Below the pieces are notes generated by a model, which saw only the letters and a list, made by a program, of their open reading frames with translations, had not been told where the DNA came from and did no database searches. DNA of 5,518 nucleotides from a bacterium. Its GTDB lineage: Bacteria; Patescibacteriota; Minisyncoccia; UBA9983. A program made the position numbers and the translations under genes. Location: positions 11,470 to 16,987 of the forward strand of contig JAHFLR010000008.1 of assembly GCA_023244795.1 (NCBI GenBank), written 5' to 3'. Below, in pieces: positions 1-5,518 of the stretch. Each line of letters starts with the position of its first letter. The stretch's first letter is position 1.

Positions 1-625
1 TCCGATATGGCTCCAATTTGATTAACACAAAAAGAGCTAAGGCGCCGATGAGGGCTATCATTACTAAATGTTTAAATTTTCCTCCACCCAAAATAAACAT
101 GGCTACAGCGGTTAGGGCCATAACACCAAAAGTGCCGGTATCGGGCTCTTTAATAATCAGAACGCCCATAACTCCCAATATTAATAAAAATGGCGCCACT
201 CCTTTAAAGAAAGATTTTACCTCTTCTTTTCTGGAAGAAAGCCAAGAGGCCAAATAAACAACAGATGCAAACTTTAAAAGCTCCGACGGCTGAAAAGAAA
301 AGCCAAATATGCTTATCCAGCGCCTCGCCCCCCCGTAAAAAAATCCAATTCGCGGCACAAACACCATGGCGGTTAGTATTAGAGAAAAAATAAAAAATGG
401 CAAAGCAAACTTTTTCCATTTTTTATAATCAATTTTGCTGGCTGCTATCATCAACAAAAGACCCAAGCCGGCCCCCAAAAGGAGTTGTTTTATTACGACT
501 CCGCTAAAACTCGCTCCGGCCCGGCTTTTTAAACCCAACGAAGCAGAGAACAATATCAAAAATCCTGCGACGAGCAGGATAAGCGTGGCAATCAGCAGTA
601 ATTTGTCGAAGCGCCACTTCCTCAT
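1..625 (-). CDS. ftsW: Cell division protein FtsW (SEDS peptidoglycan glycosyltransferase), C-terminus cut by the window
   Basis: FtsW polymerises lipid II into glycan strands at the division septum, working with a class B penicillin-binding protein in the inner membrane. The visible 208 residues begin at ATG 625-623 and run off the left edge with no stop; SEDS proteins are usually about 370-400 residues, so roughly half is present. Seen directly: a short charged N-terminus (about 8 residues), then hydrophobic segments near residues 9-28, 41-62, 73-90, 142-158, 163-180 and 186-203. Family motifs are FSAS (26-29), GGARRW (98-103), QPSE followed by K (112-118), and PDTGT (161-165). The fragment ends in EPYR, just before the extracellular loop that carries the catalytic Asp in SEDS proteins, so the active site is not visible. 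FtsW is preferred over RodA because of the SAS motif and the nearby mraY, but RodA or SpoVE cannot be fully excluded. The start overlaps the upstream stop as ATGA, suggesting translational coupling. No Shine-Dalgarno sequence is seen (GAAAAAAACA precedes the ATG). Confidence 0.92.
   Translation of the reverse strand, partial: MRKWRFDKLLLIATLILLVAGFLILFSASLGLKSRAGASFSGVVIKQLLLGAGLGLLLMIAASKIDYKKWKKFALPFFIFSLILTAMVFVPRIGFFYGGARRWISIFGFSFQPSELLKFASVVYLASWLSSRKEEVKSFFKGVAPFLLILGVMGVLIIKEPDTGTFGVMALTAVAMFILGGGKFKHLVMIALIGALALFVLIKLEPYR
562..580 (-). repeat. Perfect inverted repeat inside the start of ftsW
   Basis: ATCCTGC (562-568) and GCAGGAT (574-580) are perfect inverted repeats, 7 pairs with a 5-base loop. 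In the ftsW message this hairpin would sit about 45-63 bases after the start codon, in the codons for the first membrane segment. No U-run follows, so it is not an intrinsic terminator. It may be a chance result of Leu/Val/Ala codons. Confidence 0.3.
622..625 (-). other. ATGA stop-start overlap coupling deacylase and ftsW
   Basis: On the minus strand the bases read ATGA: the deacylase stop TGA (624-622) shares two bases with the ftsW start ATG (625-623). Such overlaps usually mean the downstream gene is translated by terminating ribosomes. As no Shine-Dalgarno is visible before ftsW, its output probably depends on the deacylase being translated. Confidence 0.85.
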
Positions 626-2208
626 TGTTTTTTTCTTAGAACAACTCCCGGCAAGGCAGCAGACATTTTGCCTTCGTTAAAGACTACTTTTCCGTTAATA
701 ATAACGGTCTCAATGCCGTTTGGGAACGCTCCCGAATTTGAGGGTGTGGCGCGGTCCTCAATTGTTTTGGGGTCAAAAATAACCAAATCGGCAAAGTAAC
801 CCTTTTTTATTCTTCCTCTATCTTTTAAGCCGAGAGCATCGGCCGGTTGCGATGTCATTTTTCTTATTACTTCCTCCCACTTTAACATTCCATTTTTAGC
901 AAATATCGAAAGTGCTCGCGGGTAAGCGCCATAAGATCGCGGGTGAGGGATGGATCTAAAGTTTAGCCCGGGGCTGGGGTAACTCATTCCGTCTGAGGCA
1001 ATCATGGAGTAATCTTCCATTGCCAGTTTTTTGATGTTTTCCTCCGAAACAGCTTGGTTAAAAATAGTTACCTGAAAGTTGTTCACCTCCAATAAATTGA
1101 GAATGATTTCTTCTCCCGGGAGTTCGGTTAATTTCTCCAGCTCGGAGATTGATTTTCCTATCTGGTCGAGCTCGCTCTGGGTTGAAGCAACAATAATTCT
1201 ATCGTAGTGCAACGTTAAATCTTTAAGATATGAGAGCAGGTCCCTCCGCTCTTTGCTTTTTCTATCGCGAAGAGCCTCCATTAATTTGTTTTTGTTCATT
1301 TCTCTTGCCCACATTGGCAGAAGCATATATAGAGTTGAGCCGGTGATGTCGTAAGGGGAAAAATCGCACGTTATTTTTAAGCCTTCGTCTCTGGCCTTTC
1401 TTATCATTGCGAGTCCGTCGTAAAACAAGCTCCAGGCGGTTTTGCCAACCGCTTTAAAGTGGGAGATTTGGCTTCTTACTCCGGATTCTCTGGTGATTTG
1501 TATTATTCTTGAGATGGCCGGGAGAATATTCTTACCCTCGTCTTCCAGGTGATGTTTGGCGAGCCCGTTTCTTTTGGCAACTATTTTTAAGAGGCCCACG
1601 ATTTCGTCGTCTCTCAAGTATCTTTTTTGATAGGAACCAAGATTAGTGGAAAAACCGAATGCTCCCTGCGATAAAGAGGCATCGAGGAGATATTTTATTT
1701 TTGCATTTTCTTCTTCGTTGGCGGCACGAGTGTCGTCTCCGATAACTGCATTGCGCAACGTGCCATAGCCCACCAACATTCCAAAGTTAACATTCGTTCT
1801 TCTGGTCTCCAGCAAACTCAAAAACTCGTCAACCGTTTGCCAGTTAATATTGATGGAAGAAATGTCCACCCATTTTTGGATACTCTCAAGGCCCTTTTTG
1901 CCGGCTAGCGGGGCGACAGAAGACCCGCAATTGCCGCCGATAACGGTGGTTATGCCCTGCCGAACCAAATTTTCTTGGCCAGGCGAGGTGAGCAGTGTCC
2001 AATGAGTGTCGGAGTGATTAGTTAAATCTATAAAACCAGGGCAAACGAATCTGTCTTTGGCATCTATGGTGATGCTTGCGTTACTGCTGCTCAGGTCTCC
2101 TATATTTTTAATTTTGTTGTCGCTTATGCCGATGTCGGCTCTCTGGGGAGAGCTGCCTTCTCCATCATAAACTATTCCATTTTTTATTAAGACAGAGTAA
2201 TTCGCCAT
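622..2208 (-). CDS. Amidohydrolase, N-acyl-D-amino-acid deacylase (D-aminoacylase) family
   Basis: Family members hydrolyse N-acyl-D-amino acids to the free D-amino acid and a carboxylate, using zinc in a TIM barrel flanked by a small beta domain. At 528 residues it is near normal length and has no signal peptide, so it should be cytoplasmic. Seen: the N-terminal beta domain (1-55); PGFID (57-61); GGNCG with Cys94; GYGTLR (147-152); GAFGFSTNL (182-190); KHHLEDEG with His220; ISHFK with His250; ASDG with Asp406; HPRSYG (422-427); GRIKKGYFADLVIFDP (465-480); and a PGVVLR tail (520-525). Cys94, His220, His250 and Asp406 fit the zinc ligands and catalytic Asp of characterised D-aminoacylases. The HxH motif after strand 1 is changed: residues 61-67 read DLTNHSD, so the first His is Thr63. 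ATG 2208 is chosen because the MANYSVLIKNG start matches the family. The gene begins 26 bases after the M23 gene and its TGA overlaps the ftsW start. A role in recycling peptidoglycan D-amino acids is inferred from context. Substrate is unknown; other amidohydrolase activities are possible. Confidence 0.88.
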   Translation of the reverse strand: MANYSVLIKNGIVYDGEGSSPQRADIGISDNKIKNIGDLSSSNASITIDAKDRFVCPGFIDLTNHSDTHWTLLTSPGQENLVRQGITTVIGGNCGSSVAPLAGKKGLESIQKWVDISSININWQTVDEFLSLLETRRTNVNFGMLVGYGTLRNAVIGDDTRAANEEENAKIKYLLDASLSQGAFGFSTNLGSYQKRYLRDDEIVGLLKIVAKRNGLAKHHLEDEGKNILPAISRIIQITRESGVRSQISHFKAVGKTAWSLFYDGLAMIRKARDEGLKITCDFSPYDITGSTLYMLLPMWAREMNKNKLMEALRDRKSKERRDLLSYLKDLTLHYDRIIVASTQSELDQIGKSISELEKLTELPGEEIILNLLEVNNFQVTIFNQAVSEENIKKLAMEDYSMIASDGMSYPSPGLNFRSIPHPRSYGAYPRALSIFAKNGMLKWEEVIRKMTSQPADALGLKDRGRIKKGYFADLVIFDPKTIEDRATPSNSGAFPNGIETVIINGKVVFNEGKMSAALPGVVLRKKQ

Positions 2209-2218
2209 GTTAATTTAA

Positions 2219-2246
2219 ATTATAACACAATCGTTTACAGGTACAA
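2219..2246 (-). promoter_or_regulatory. Candidate internal promoter with extended -10 before the deacylase gene
   Basis: The 26-base gap between the M23 and deacylase genes is the longest in the window. On the minus strand it contains TGTTATAAT (2227-2219), a perfect extended -10 (TGn plus TATAAT). A weak -35 candidate, TTGTAC (2246-2241), lies 16 bases upstream inside the end of the M23 gene. The -10 ends 10 bases before the ATG, so transcription would start only a few bases ahead of it, giving a very short or leaderless message. This fits the lack of a Shine-Dalgarno sequence there. AT-rich gaps can produce such a match by chance, and the gene is also likely read from upstream. Confidence 0.4.
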
Positions 2247-3569
2247 AAGAGGATTTAAATAGCTGTTGAGTGACGCTACGGGGATAATATAATCTCGTCC
2301 GCAGACTTTGCTGGGTACGTGGGCGATGCTCAATCCCTGGCTGGCAATAACCGAATAATGCACGTGAGGGCCGGTTGAGGAACCGGTATTGCCGCTGTAT
2401 CCTATCAGATCTCCCTTTTTAACTGTTTGCCCGGCCACTACTTTTATAAGCGACATGTGAGCATATAGAGTCGAGAGCCCGTTATTGTGTTTAATAACTA
2501 CCCATTTACCGTAAGAGGCATTTCTGCAGGTTAAGTCGGTATCGCCCTGGCCCAGAACCACTCCGTCTTCGGAAGAGAGCAACTGTGTGCCCACCGGCGC
2601 CCTAAAGTCTACCGCTCGGTGCGGTTTACTGTTTCTGTTGGCCACGGCAAAACTTGTAACTCCAAAATATTGTGTAACGCAGTACGGGTTTCCCAGCATT
2701 TTTGTGTAATTTTTGCATTCCAACATTTTTTCGGCCGTAAACGGCCAGGCCAAAACTCCACTACCGGCTTGAGGCAATTTAGTGGGATCGATTTCTATTT
2801 TTATTTGAGATTCGATATCCGATAGCTCTTGCTCAAACTCATCTCGCAACTTTTGTTTTTCTACCAGCAGTTTTTTATAATTAGACTCTTTATTTTTTGT
2901 TTCTGAGAGCAGCTGATTTTTTTCGGTCTTGTTGGCTTCCACCAAAAATTTCTGGTCGAGGTAACCTGATTTGAGAATTTTTAATTTTTCATTAGCCTTG
3001 CTCTCATCCCCTTTTTTGATTTCTAGTTCGTCTTTCATCAATTTAAGTTCTCCGATGTTTTCGTTTACTTTAACTTGGAGTCTTTGGAGCATCTCTACTT
3101 CATTATAAAATCCGGACAAGTTATCTTGCGCCAGCATAATCTCCAGCAAAGTGGAGGAGTCTGTTTCGTTTAGGCTGCGCACCATTTCGGCCAAAGATAA
3201 GCGAGAGACATCCATGTTTTTTGTTTTTTCGTCTATCTGACCTCCGAGCTGTTCGATATTTATATTTGAAAGGTCTATTTTTTTTTGGGTCAGGGCAACA
3301 TCGGAGTTAAGTTTTTTTCTTGTTAGTTCCAGCTGATTAATTTGTTTTTTTAGACTTTCCGATTGCCCGGCGGTCTTGTCTAGCTCGTCGGTTAGTTTTT
3401 TAATTTCGTCTTCTATGGCCTGCTTTTGTTTGGTTGTCTCGTCCATTTGCTGGCGTAAATCGTCTATGCGAGCGGCAAAAGAAAATTTTGTTTGTCCAAA
3501 CACCAAAACAGCGATAAATATCAGCAAAATAAAAAGGATTACGCTATTTTTGTTTGGTAGGCCTGTCAT
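2235..3569 (-). CDS. Coiled-coil M23 (LytM-type) metallopeptidase, exported peptidoglycan hydrolase
   Basis: M23 peptidases cut peptide cross-links or stem peptides in peptidoglycan with a single zinc. The 444 residues run in this order: a hydrophobic signal or anchor segment (about 9-25) with a plausible signal peptidase site after SFA (30-32); a long Lys/Glu/Gln/Leu-rich coiled coil (about 34-257); a linker ending in LAWPF (273-277); and the M23 domain (about 310-410). The catalytic set is complete: HRAVD (His317, Asp321), YAH (His371) and HVH (His402, His404). That suggests an active enzyme, unlike degenerate LytM activators such as EnvC and NlpD, although the architecture resembles EnvC and CwlO. 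Four cysteines (285, 297, 348, 423) all lie in the extracytoplasmic C-terminal part; Cys348 sits in an insertion before SYGKWVVIKH and Cys423 in a C-terminal extension, so disulfides are possible. The start is ATG 3569; an in-frame TGA lies 16-18 bases upstream, ruling out a longer form. It lies 7 bases after the glycosidase stop. The likely job is cell separation or wall remodelling; the exact bond is unknown. Confidence 0.92.
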   Translation of the reverse strand: MTGLPNKNSVILFILLIFIAVLVFGQTKFSFAARIDDLRQQMDETTKQKQAIEDEIKKLTDELDKTAGQSESLKKQINQLELTRKKLNSDVALTQKKIDLSNINIEQLGGQIDEKTKNMDVSRLSLAEMVRSLNETDSSTLLEIMLAQDNLSGFYNEVEMLQRLQVKVNENIGELKLMKDELEIKKGDESKANEKLKILKSGYLDQKFLVEANKTEKNQLLSETKNKESNYKKLLVEKQKLRDEFEQELSDIESQIKIEIDPTKLPQAGSGVLAWPFTAEKMLECKNYTKMLGNPYCVTQYFGVTSFAVANRNSKPHRAVDFRAPVGTQLLSSEDGVVLGQGDTDLTCRNASYGKWVVIKHNNGLSTLYAHMSLIKVVAGQTVKKGDLIGYSGNTGSSTGPHVHYSVIASQGLSIAHVPSKVCGRDYIIPVASLNSYLNPLLYL

Positions 3570-3576
3570 AAAAAAA

Positions 3577-4677
3577 TTATTTGCTCATTTCCTCCAAAAA
3601 AGCATTCCAGGCTGGCTTGGGTGTACCGTCATTATAAGCTAAACCCAAGGATCCTTGCCACTTAATTAGGCCTGCGCCTTCAAGCCCCAAGTCGGTTGCT
3701 ATCATTTTGTTGATTTGGCGGGGAAAATCATGCAAGTTAAAAAGCCCTAAATACTCCATGCTGTCTTTATTTTTTCTATAAGCGCTGAACAGCTCTTTAA
3801 TAAATTGGGTTTGTCTCCATCTTGAGCCGCCCATGCCGGAAGTGCTCCATCCCGATTCTGTTACGGCAAATTTTTTGTTTATTCCCATGGCAATTGTAGA
3901 CATTTCCTCTATATACTTTGGGGTGTCAGCGGGGTCATCTCCGAGCATCTGAGGATACAAAGAGAACCCTATAATATCTCCCTCCCTCCCTACTATTTTT
4001 ATTATATCAAGGGCGTTGTTCTTTTTGGCGTCGTGATAGGCGGAGACGGTCCCTATTTTTATGTCGGGATATTTTATTTTAACCTCATCGTAAACTTCTT
4101 TATATAGTTTAGCATAACCGGCAATCAACTCGTTGTGTTGGCGCAAGTAGCCGTCAATTTCGTTACCTATAAATAAATAACTAATGGTTCCCTCGCGCCT
4201 TTGTAAAAGCGTCATAACAAAACTCTTAAATCTACCGGCAAACACCGGGTCGTCAAAAGAAGTAAAATTAACACCTGAAGGCAGTTCTCCCAGGTTGTTT
4301 GTATTAATTATTTTGATGGTCAGGGCGGCGGTTAGGCCGTTTTCTTTTATTACATCCAAATTATAGTCAAAATTGCCCCAGTCATAGCTACCCCTGCTTT
4401 TTTCTAGTTCCCCCCAGCTATAGTAAAGATAAGATATTTTTACTCCGGCGTCTTTTATGGTTTTATATGTTTTTTCGATATTTTCGGAGCGCCAGTCTGT
4501 TAAGCTCCCCGGAAAAGTAGCAACCAAACTGACCACATTGTTTGAGACAATAGGATTGTTTACCTTTAGATAATTTTTTATTACTTCGGGCCGCTCTCTT
4601 TGACCCAAAATTATTAAAAGCAGAAAAAATAAACAAGCTGCTGCCGATCTCCAAACTGATGCTTTTTTAATTTCCAT
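3577..4677 (-). CDS. Membrane-anchored glycoside hydrolase, clan GH-A TIM-barrel type
   Basis: A 366-residue protein with a basic N-terminus and one hydrophobic segment (about 12-25, signal anchor or uncleaved signal), followed by an extracytoplasmic TIM barrel. Clan GH-A retaining glycosidases use one Glu after strand 4, preceded by Asn, as acid/base and a second Glu after strand 7 as nucleophile. Both are visible: GNEID (171-175, Asn172-Glu173) and AVTESGWS (271-278, Glu274), each after a hydrophobic strand. Other clan-like signatures are YYSWGELEKSRGSYDW (85-100), SLYPQM (239-244), and near the C-terminus GLAYNDGTPKPAW (345-357), typical of GH5, GH39 and GH53-like barrels. I cannot assign a single GH family or substrate. 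ATG 4677 gives a sensible anchor and lies 1 base after the mraY stop, so the gene is almost certainly cotranscribed with mraY. No Shine-Dalgarno is seen (AAAATAAA precedes the ATG). Given the neighbours, the target may be a wall or surface polysaccharide, but that is inference; a cellulase or galactanase label would overstate the evidence. Confidence 0.82.
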   Translation of the reverse strand: MEIKKASVWRSAAACLFFLLLIILGQRERPEVIKNYLKVNNPIVSNNVVSLVATFPGSLTDWRSENIEKTYKTIKDAGVKISYLYYSWGELEKSRGSYDWGNFDYNLDVIKENGLTAALTIKIINTNNLGELPSGVNFTSFDDPVFAGRFKSFVMTLLQRREGTISYLFIGNEIDGYLRQHNELIAGYAKLYKEVYDEVKIKYPDIKIGTVSAYHDAKKNNALDIIKIVGREGDIIGFSLYPQMLGDDPADTPKYIEEMSTIAMGINKKFAVTESGWSTSGMGGSRWRQTQFIKELFSAYRKNKDSMEYLGLFNLHDFPRQINKMIATDLGLEGAGLIKWQGSLGLAYNDGTPKPAWNAFLEEMSK

Positions 4678-4678
4678 T

Positions 4679-5518
4679 TTATTTTAACAAAGCCAAAATC
4701 ATTCCCACAATGGCGCAAAAAATGCTCACAACCCAAAATCTCATCGTTATTCTTTCTCTAGACCAACCCATCGCCATCAGGTGATTATGAAGTGGCGCCA
4801 CTTTAAAAACTTTTTTACCAAACTTCCTAGCAATCATTTGGGCTATTGATGAAGCCGATTCTACCACTAGTGGAAAAGCGATGATTGGCAAAACGGCAAC
4901 GGCGTTGGTTAAAAACGCAATAGTGGTAAGCGTGGCGGTTAAGCCAAGCATTCCGGTTTCTCCCATGTAAAATCTGGCCGGCGGAATGTTAAACCACAAA
5001 AATGCCAAAATACTAGCCGTTATAACCATGCAAAAAGCAGCGATGTCTATTTGATTTTGAAAATAAGCGATTCCCCCGTAAGCGGAAAAAATAGAAGCCA
5101 TCACTCCTCCGGAAAGGCCGTCTACTCCGTCTATAACTCCACCAGAGAATACGGCCAGCATGGTTATTATAAAAAACGGGATAAACCAGATGCCCAAATT
5201 TATTTGCCCAAAATGCGGGATGATTACCGAGTTCATCCCCAACTTGTAATAAAACCAGTAAGCGCCGGCTGCTCCAATTAATGCGACAATAAATGTGCGC
5301 CATTTTCTTGGTATGCCGTCCATAAAAATTTCTTTTTTGGCTCCCTCATATATTTGGAGCAGGTCGTCGGACAACCCGACTAAAGAGGCCGAGAGTAACA
5401 CAAACATCGGCAGCCATGTCTGGTTTTTACTTAAAAAGTTTAATTTTGTTGTAATATCTGACGGAAAAATTTTATAGACACTCCACAAAATAAACGCCAC
5501 CAAAAAAGCGGAGAACCA
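4679..5518 (-). CDS. mraY: MraY, phospho-N-acetylmuramoyl-pentapeptide transferase, N-terminus cut by the window
   Basis: MraY transfers phospho-MurNAc-pentapeptide from UDP to undecaprenyl phosphate at the inner membrane, giving lipid I. The 279 visible residues are open to the right edge. The TTG at 5503-5501 is internal, because the reading frame continues through the last base, and MraY is normally about 320-360 residues, so some 60-80 N-terminal residues are missing. Fragment numbering: repeated hydrophobic segments throughout (about 8); GLSDD (48-52, the conserved Asp pair); DGVDGLSGG (130-138); FYMGETG (183-189); APLHNH followed by GW (241-252) and MRFW (259-262). The order and spacing are those of MraY rather than WecA. 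Two conserved positions differ: the third catalytic or magnesium-binding Asp (MGD in most MraY) is Glu187, and the HHH motif is HNH (244-246). Both keep the chemistry plausible. The stop TAA (4681-4679) is 1 base before the glycosidase start, so translation may be coupled. Assignment to the family is strong; full activity is inferred. Confidence 0.93.
   Translation of the reverse strand, partial: WFSAFLVAFILWSVYKIFPSDITTKLNFLSKNQTWLPMFVLLSASLVGLSDDLLQIYEGAKKEIFMDGIPRKWRTFIVALIGAAGAYWFYYKLGMNSVIIPHFGQINLGIWFIPFFIITMLAVFSGGVIDGVDGLSGGVMASIFSAYGGIAYFQNQIDIAAFCMVITASILAFLWFNIPPARFYMGETGMLGLTATLTTIAFLTNAVAVLPIIAFPLVVESASSIAQMIARKFGKKVFKVAPLHNHLMAMGWSRERITMRFWVVSIFCAIVGMILALLK

Noticed and set aside
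204..419. Open frame of 71 codons on the minus strand at the left end, and plus-strand frames at 18-257 and 435-680
   Set aside because: All overlap the ftsW frame, which alone shows SEDS motifs and membrane segments; their translations look like shadow sequence.
562..580. Intrinsic terminator on the ftsW hairpin
   Set aside because: It is inside a coding region and no U-run follows on the transcribed strand.
622..624. UGA possibly read as glycine (Gracilibacteria/SR1 code)
   Set aside because: The TGA falls exactly at the family C-terminus and overlaps the next start, and no in-frame TGA interrupts any gene.
1113..1122. Perfect 10-base palindrome CTCCCGGGAG
   Set aside because: It lies within the deacylase codons for Leu-Pro-Gly-Glu, with no partner copies or regulatory setting; likely chance.
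4633..4647. Possible lipoprotein site at Cys15 of the glycosidase (SAAAC)
   Set aside because: The Cys lies at the start of the hydrophobic stretch rather than after it, and no Leu or Val is at position -3; a transmembrane anchor is more likely.
5013..5303. Open frame of 96 codons on the minus strand inside mraY
   Set aside because: It is an out-of-frame shadow of mraY, has no family signature, and the mraY frame carries all conserved motifs.
5501..5503. TTG as the start of mraY
   Set aside because: The frame continues without a stop to the window edge, and a start here would remove the N-terminal membrane segment and the part before the Asp pair.

Overview
The window is one tightly packed minus-strand gene block, read from the right end towards the left. 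It holds five protein genes, two of them cut by the window edges. The gaps between genes are only 1, 7 and 26 bases, and one junction is a 4-base overlap. I see no RNA gene, mobile element, CRISPR array or terminator. No stretch above 300 bases lacks a gene.

Layout in order of transcription: (1) mraY, the phospho-MurNAc-pentapeptide transferase that makes lipid I, with its N-terminus off the right edge (4679-5518); (2) a membrane-anchored TIM-barrel glycoside hydrolase of clan GH-A type (3577-4677); (3) a secreted or anchored coiled-coil M23 (LytM-type) metallopeptidase with an intact zinc site (2235-3569); (4) a cytoplasmic amidohydrolase of the N-acyl-D-amino-acid deacylase family (622-2208); (5) ftsW, the SEDS-family septal peptidoglycan polymerase, with its C-terminal part off the left edge (1-625).

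The theme is cell-wall growth and turnover. MraY and FtsW are standard members of the division and cell wall (dcw) cluster. Here the usual murD between them is absent, and three genes fill the place: a glycosidase, a peptidoglycan peptidase and a D-amino-acid deacylase. Wall synthesis (lipid I, then polymerisation) is therefore transcribed together with likely wall cutting (M23, perhaps the glycosidase) and perhaps D-amino-acid salvage (deacylase). The synthetic roles are secure by family. The joint cutting and salvage role is inference.

Organism: probably an uncultured bacterium of the Candidate Phyla Radiation (Patescibacteria), perhaps Parcubacteria-like. The reasons are the MraY variant with an MGETG motif, the style of the M23 and deacylase proteins as I remember them from that group, dense packing, AT-rich wobble positions and near absence of Shine-Dalgarno sequences. 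This placement rests on recollection of family sequences, not on a search. Stops are TAA and TGA, and the TGA ends the deacylase at a place that fits the family C-terminus, so the UGA-as-glycine code of Gracilibacteria/SR1 is not indicated.
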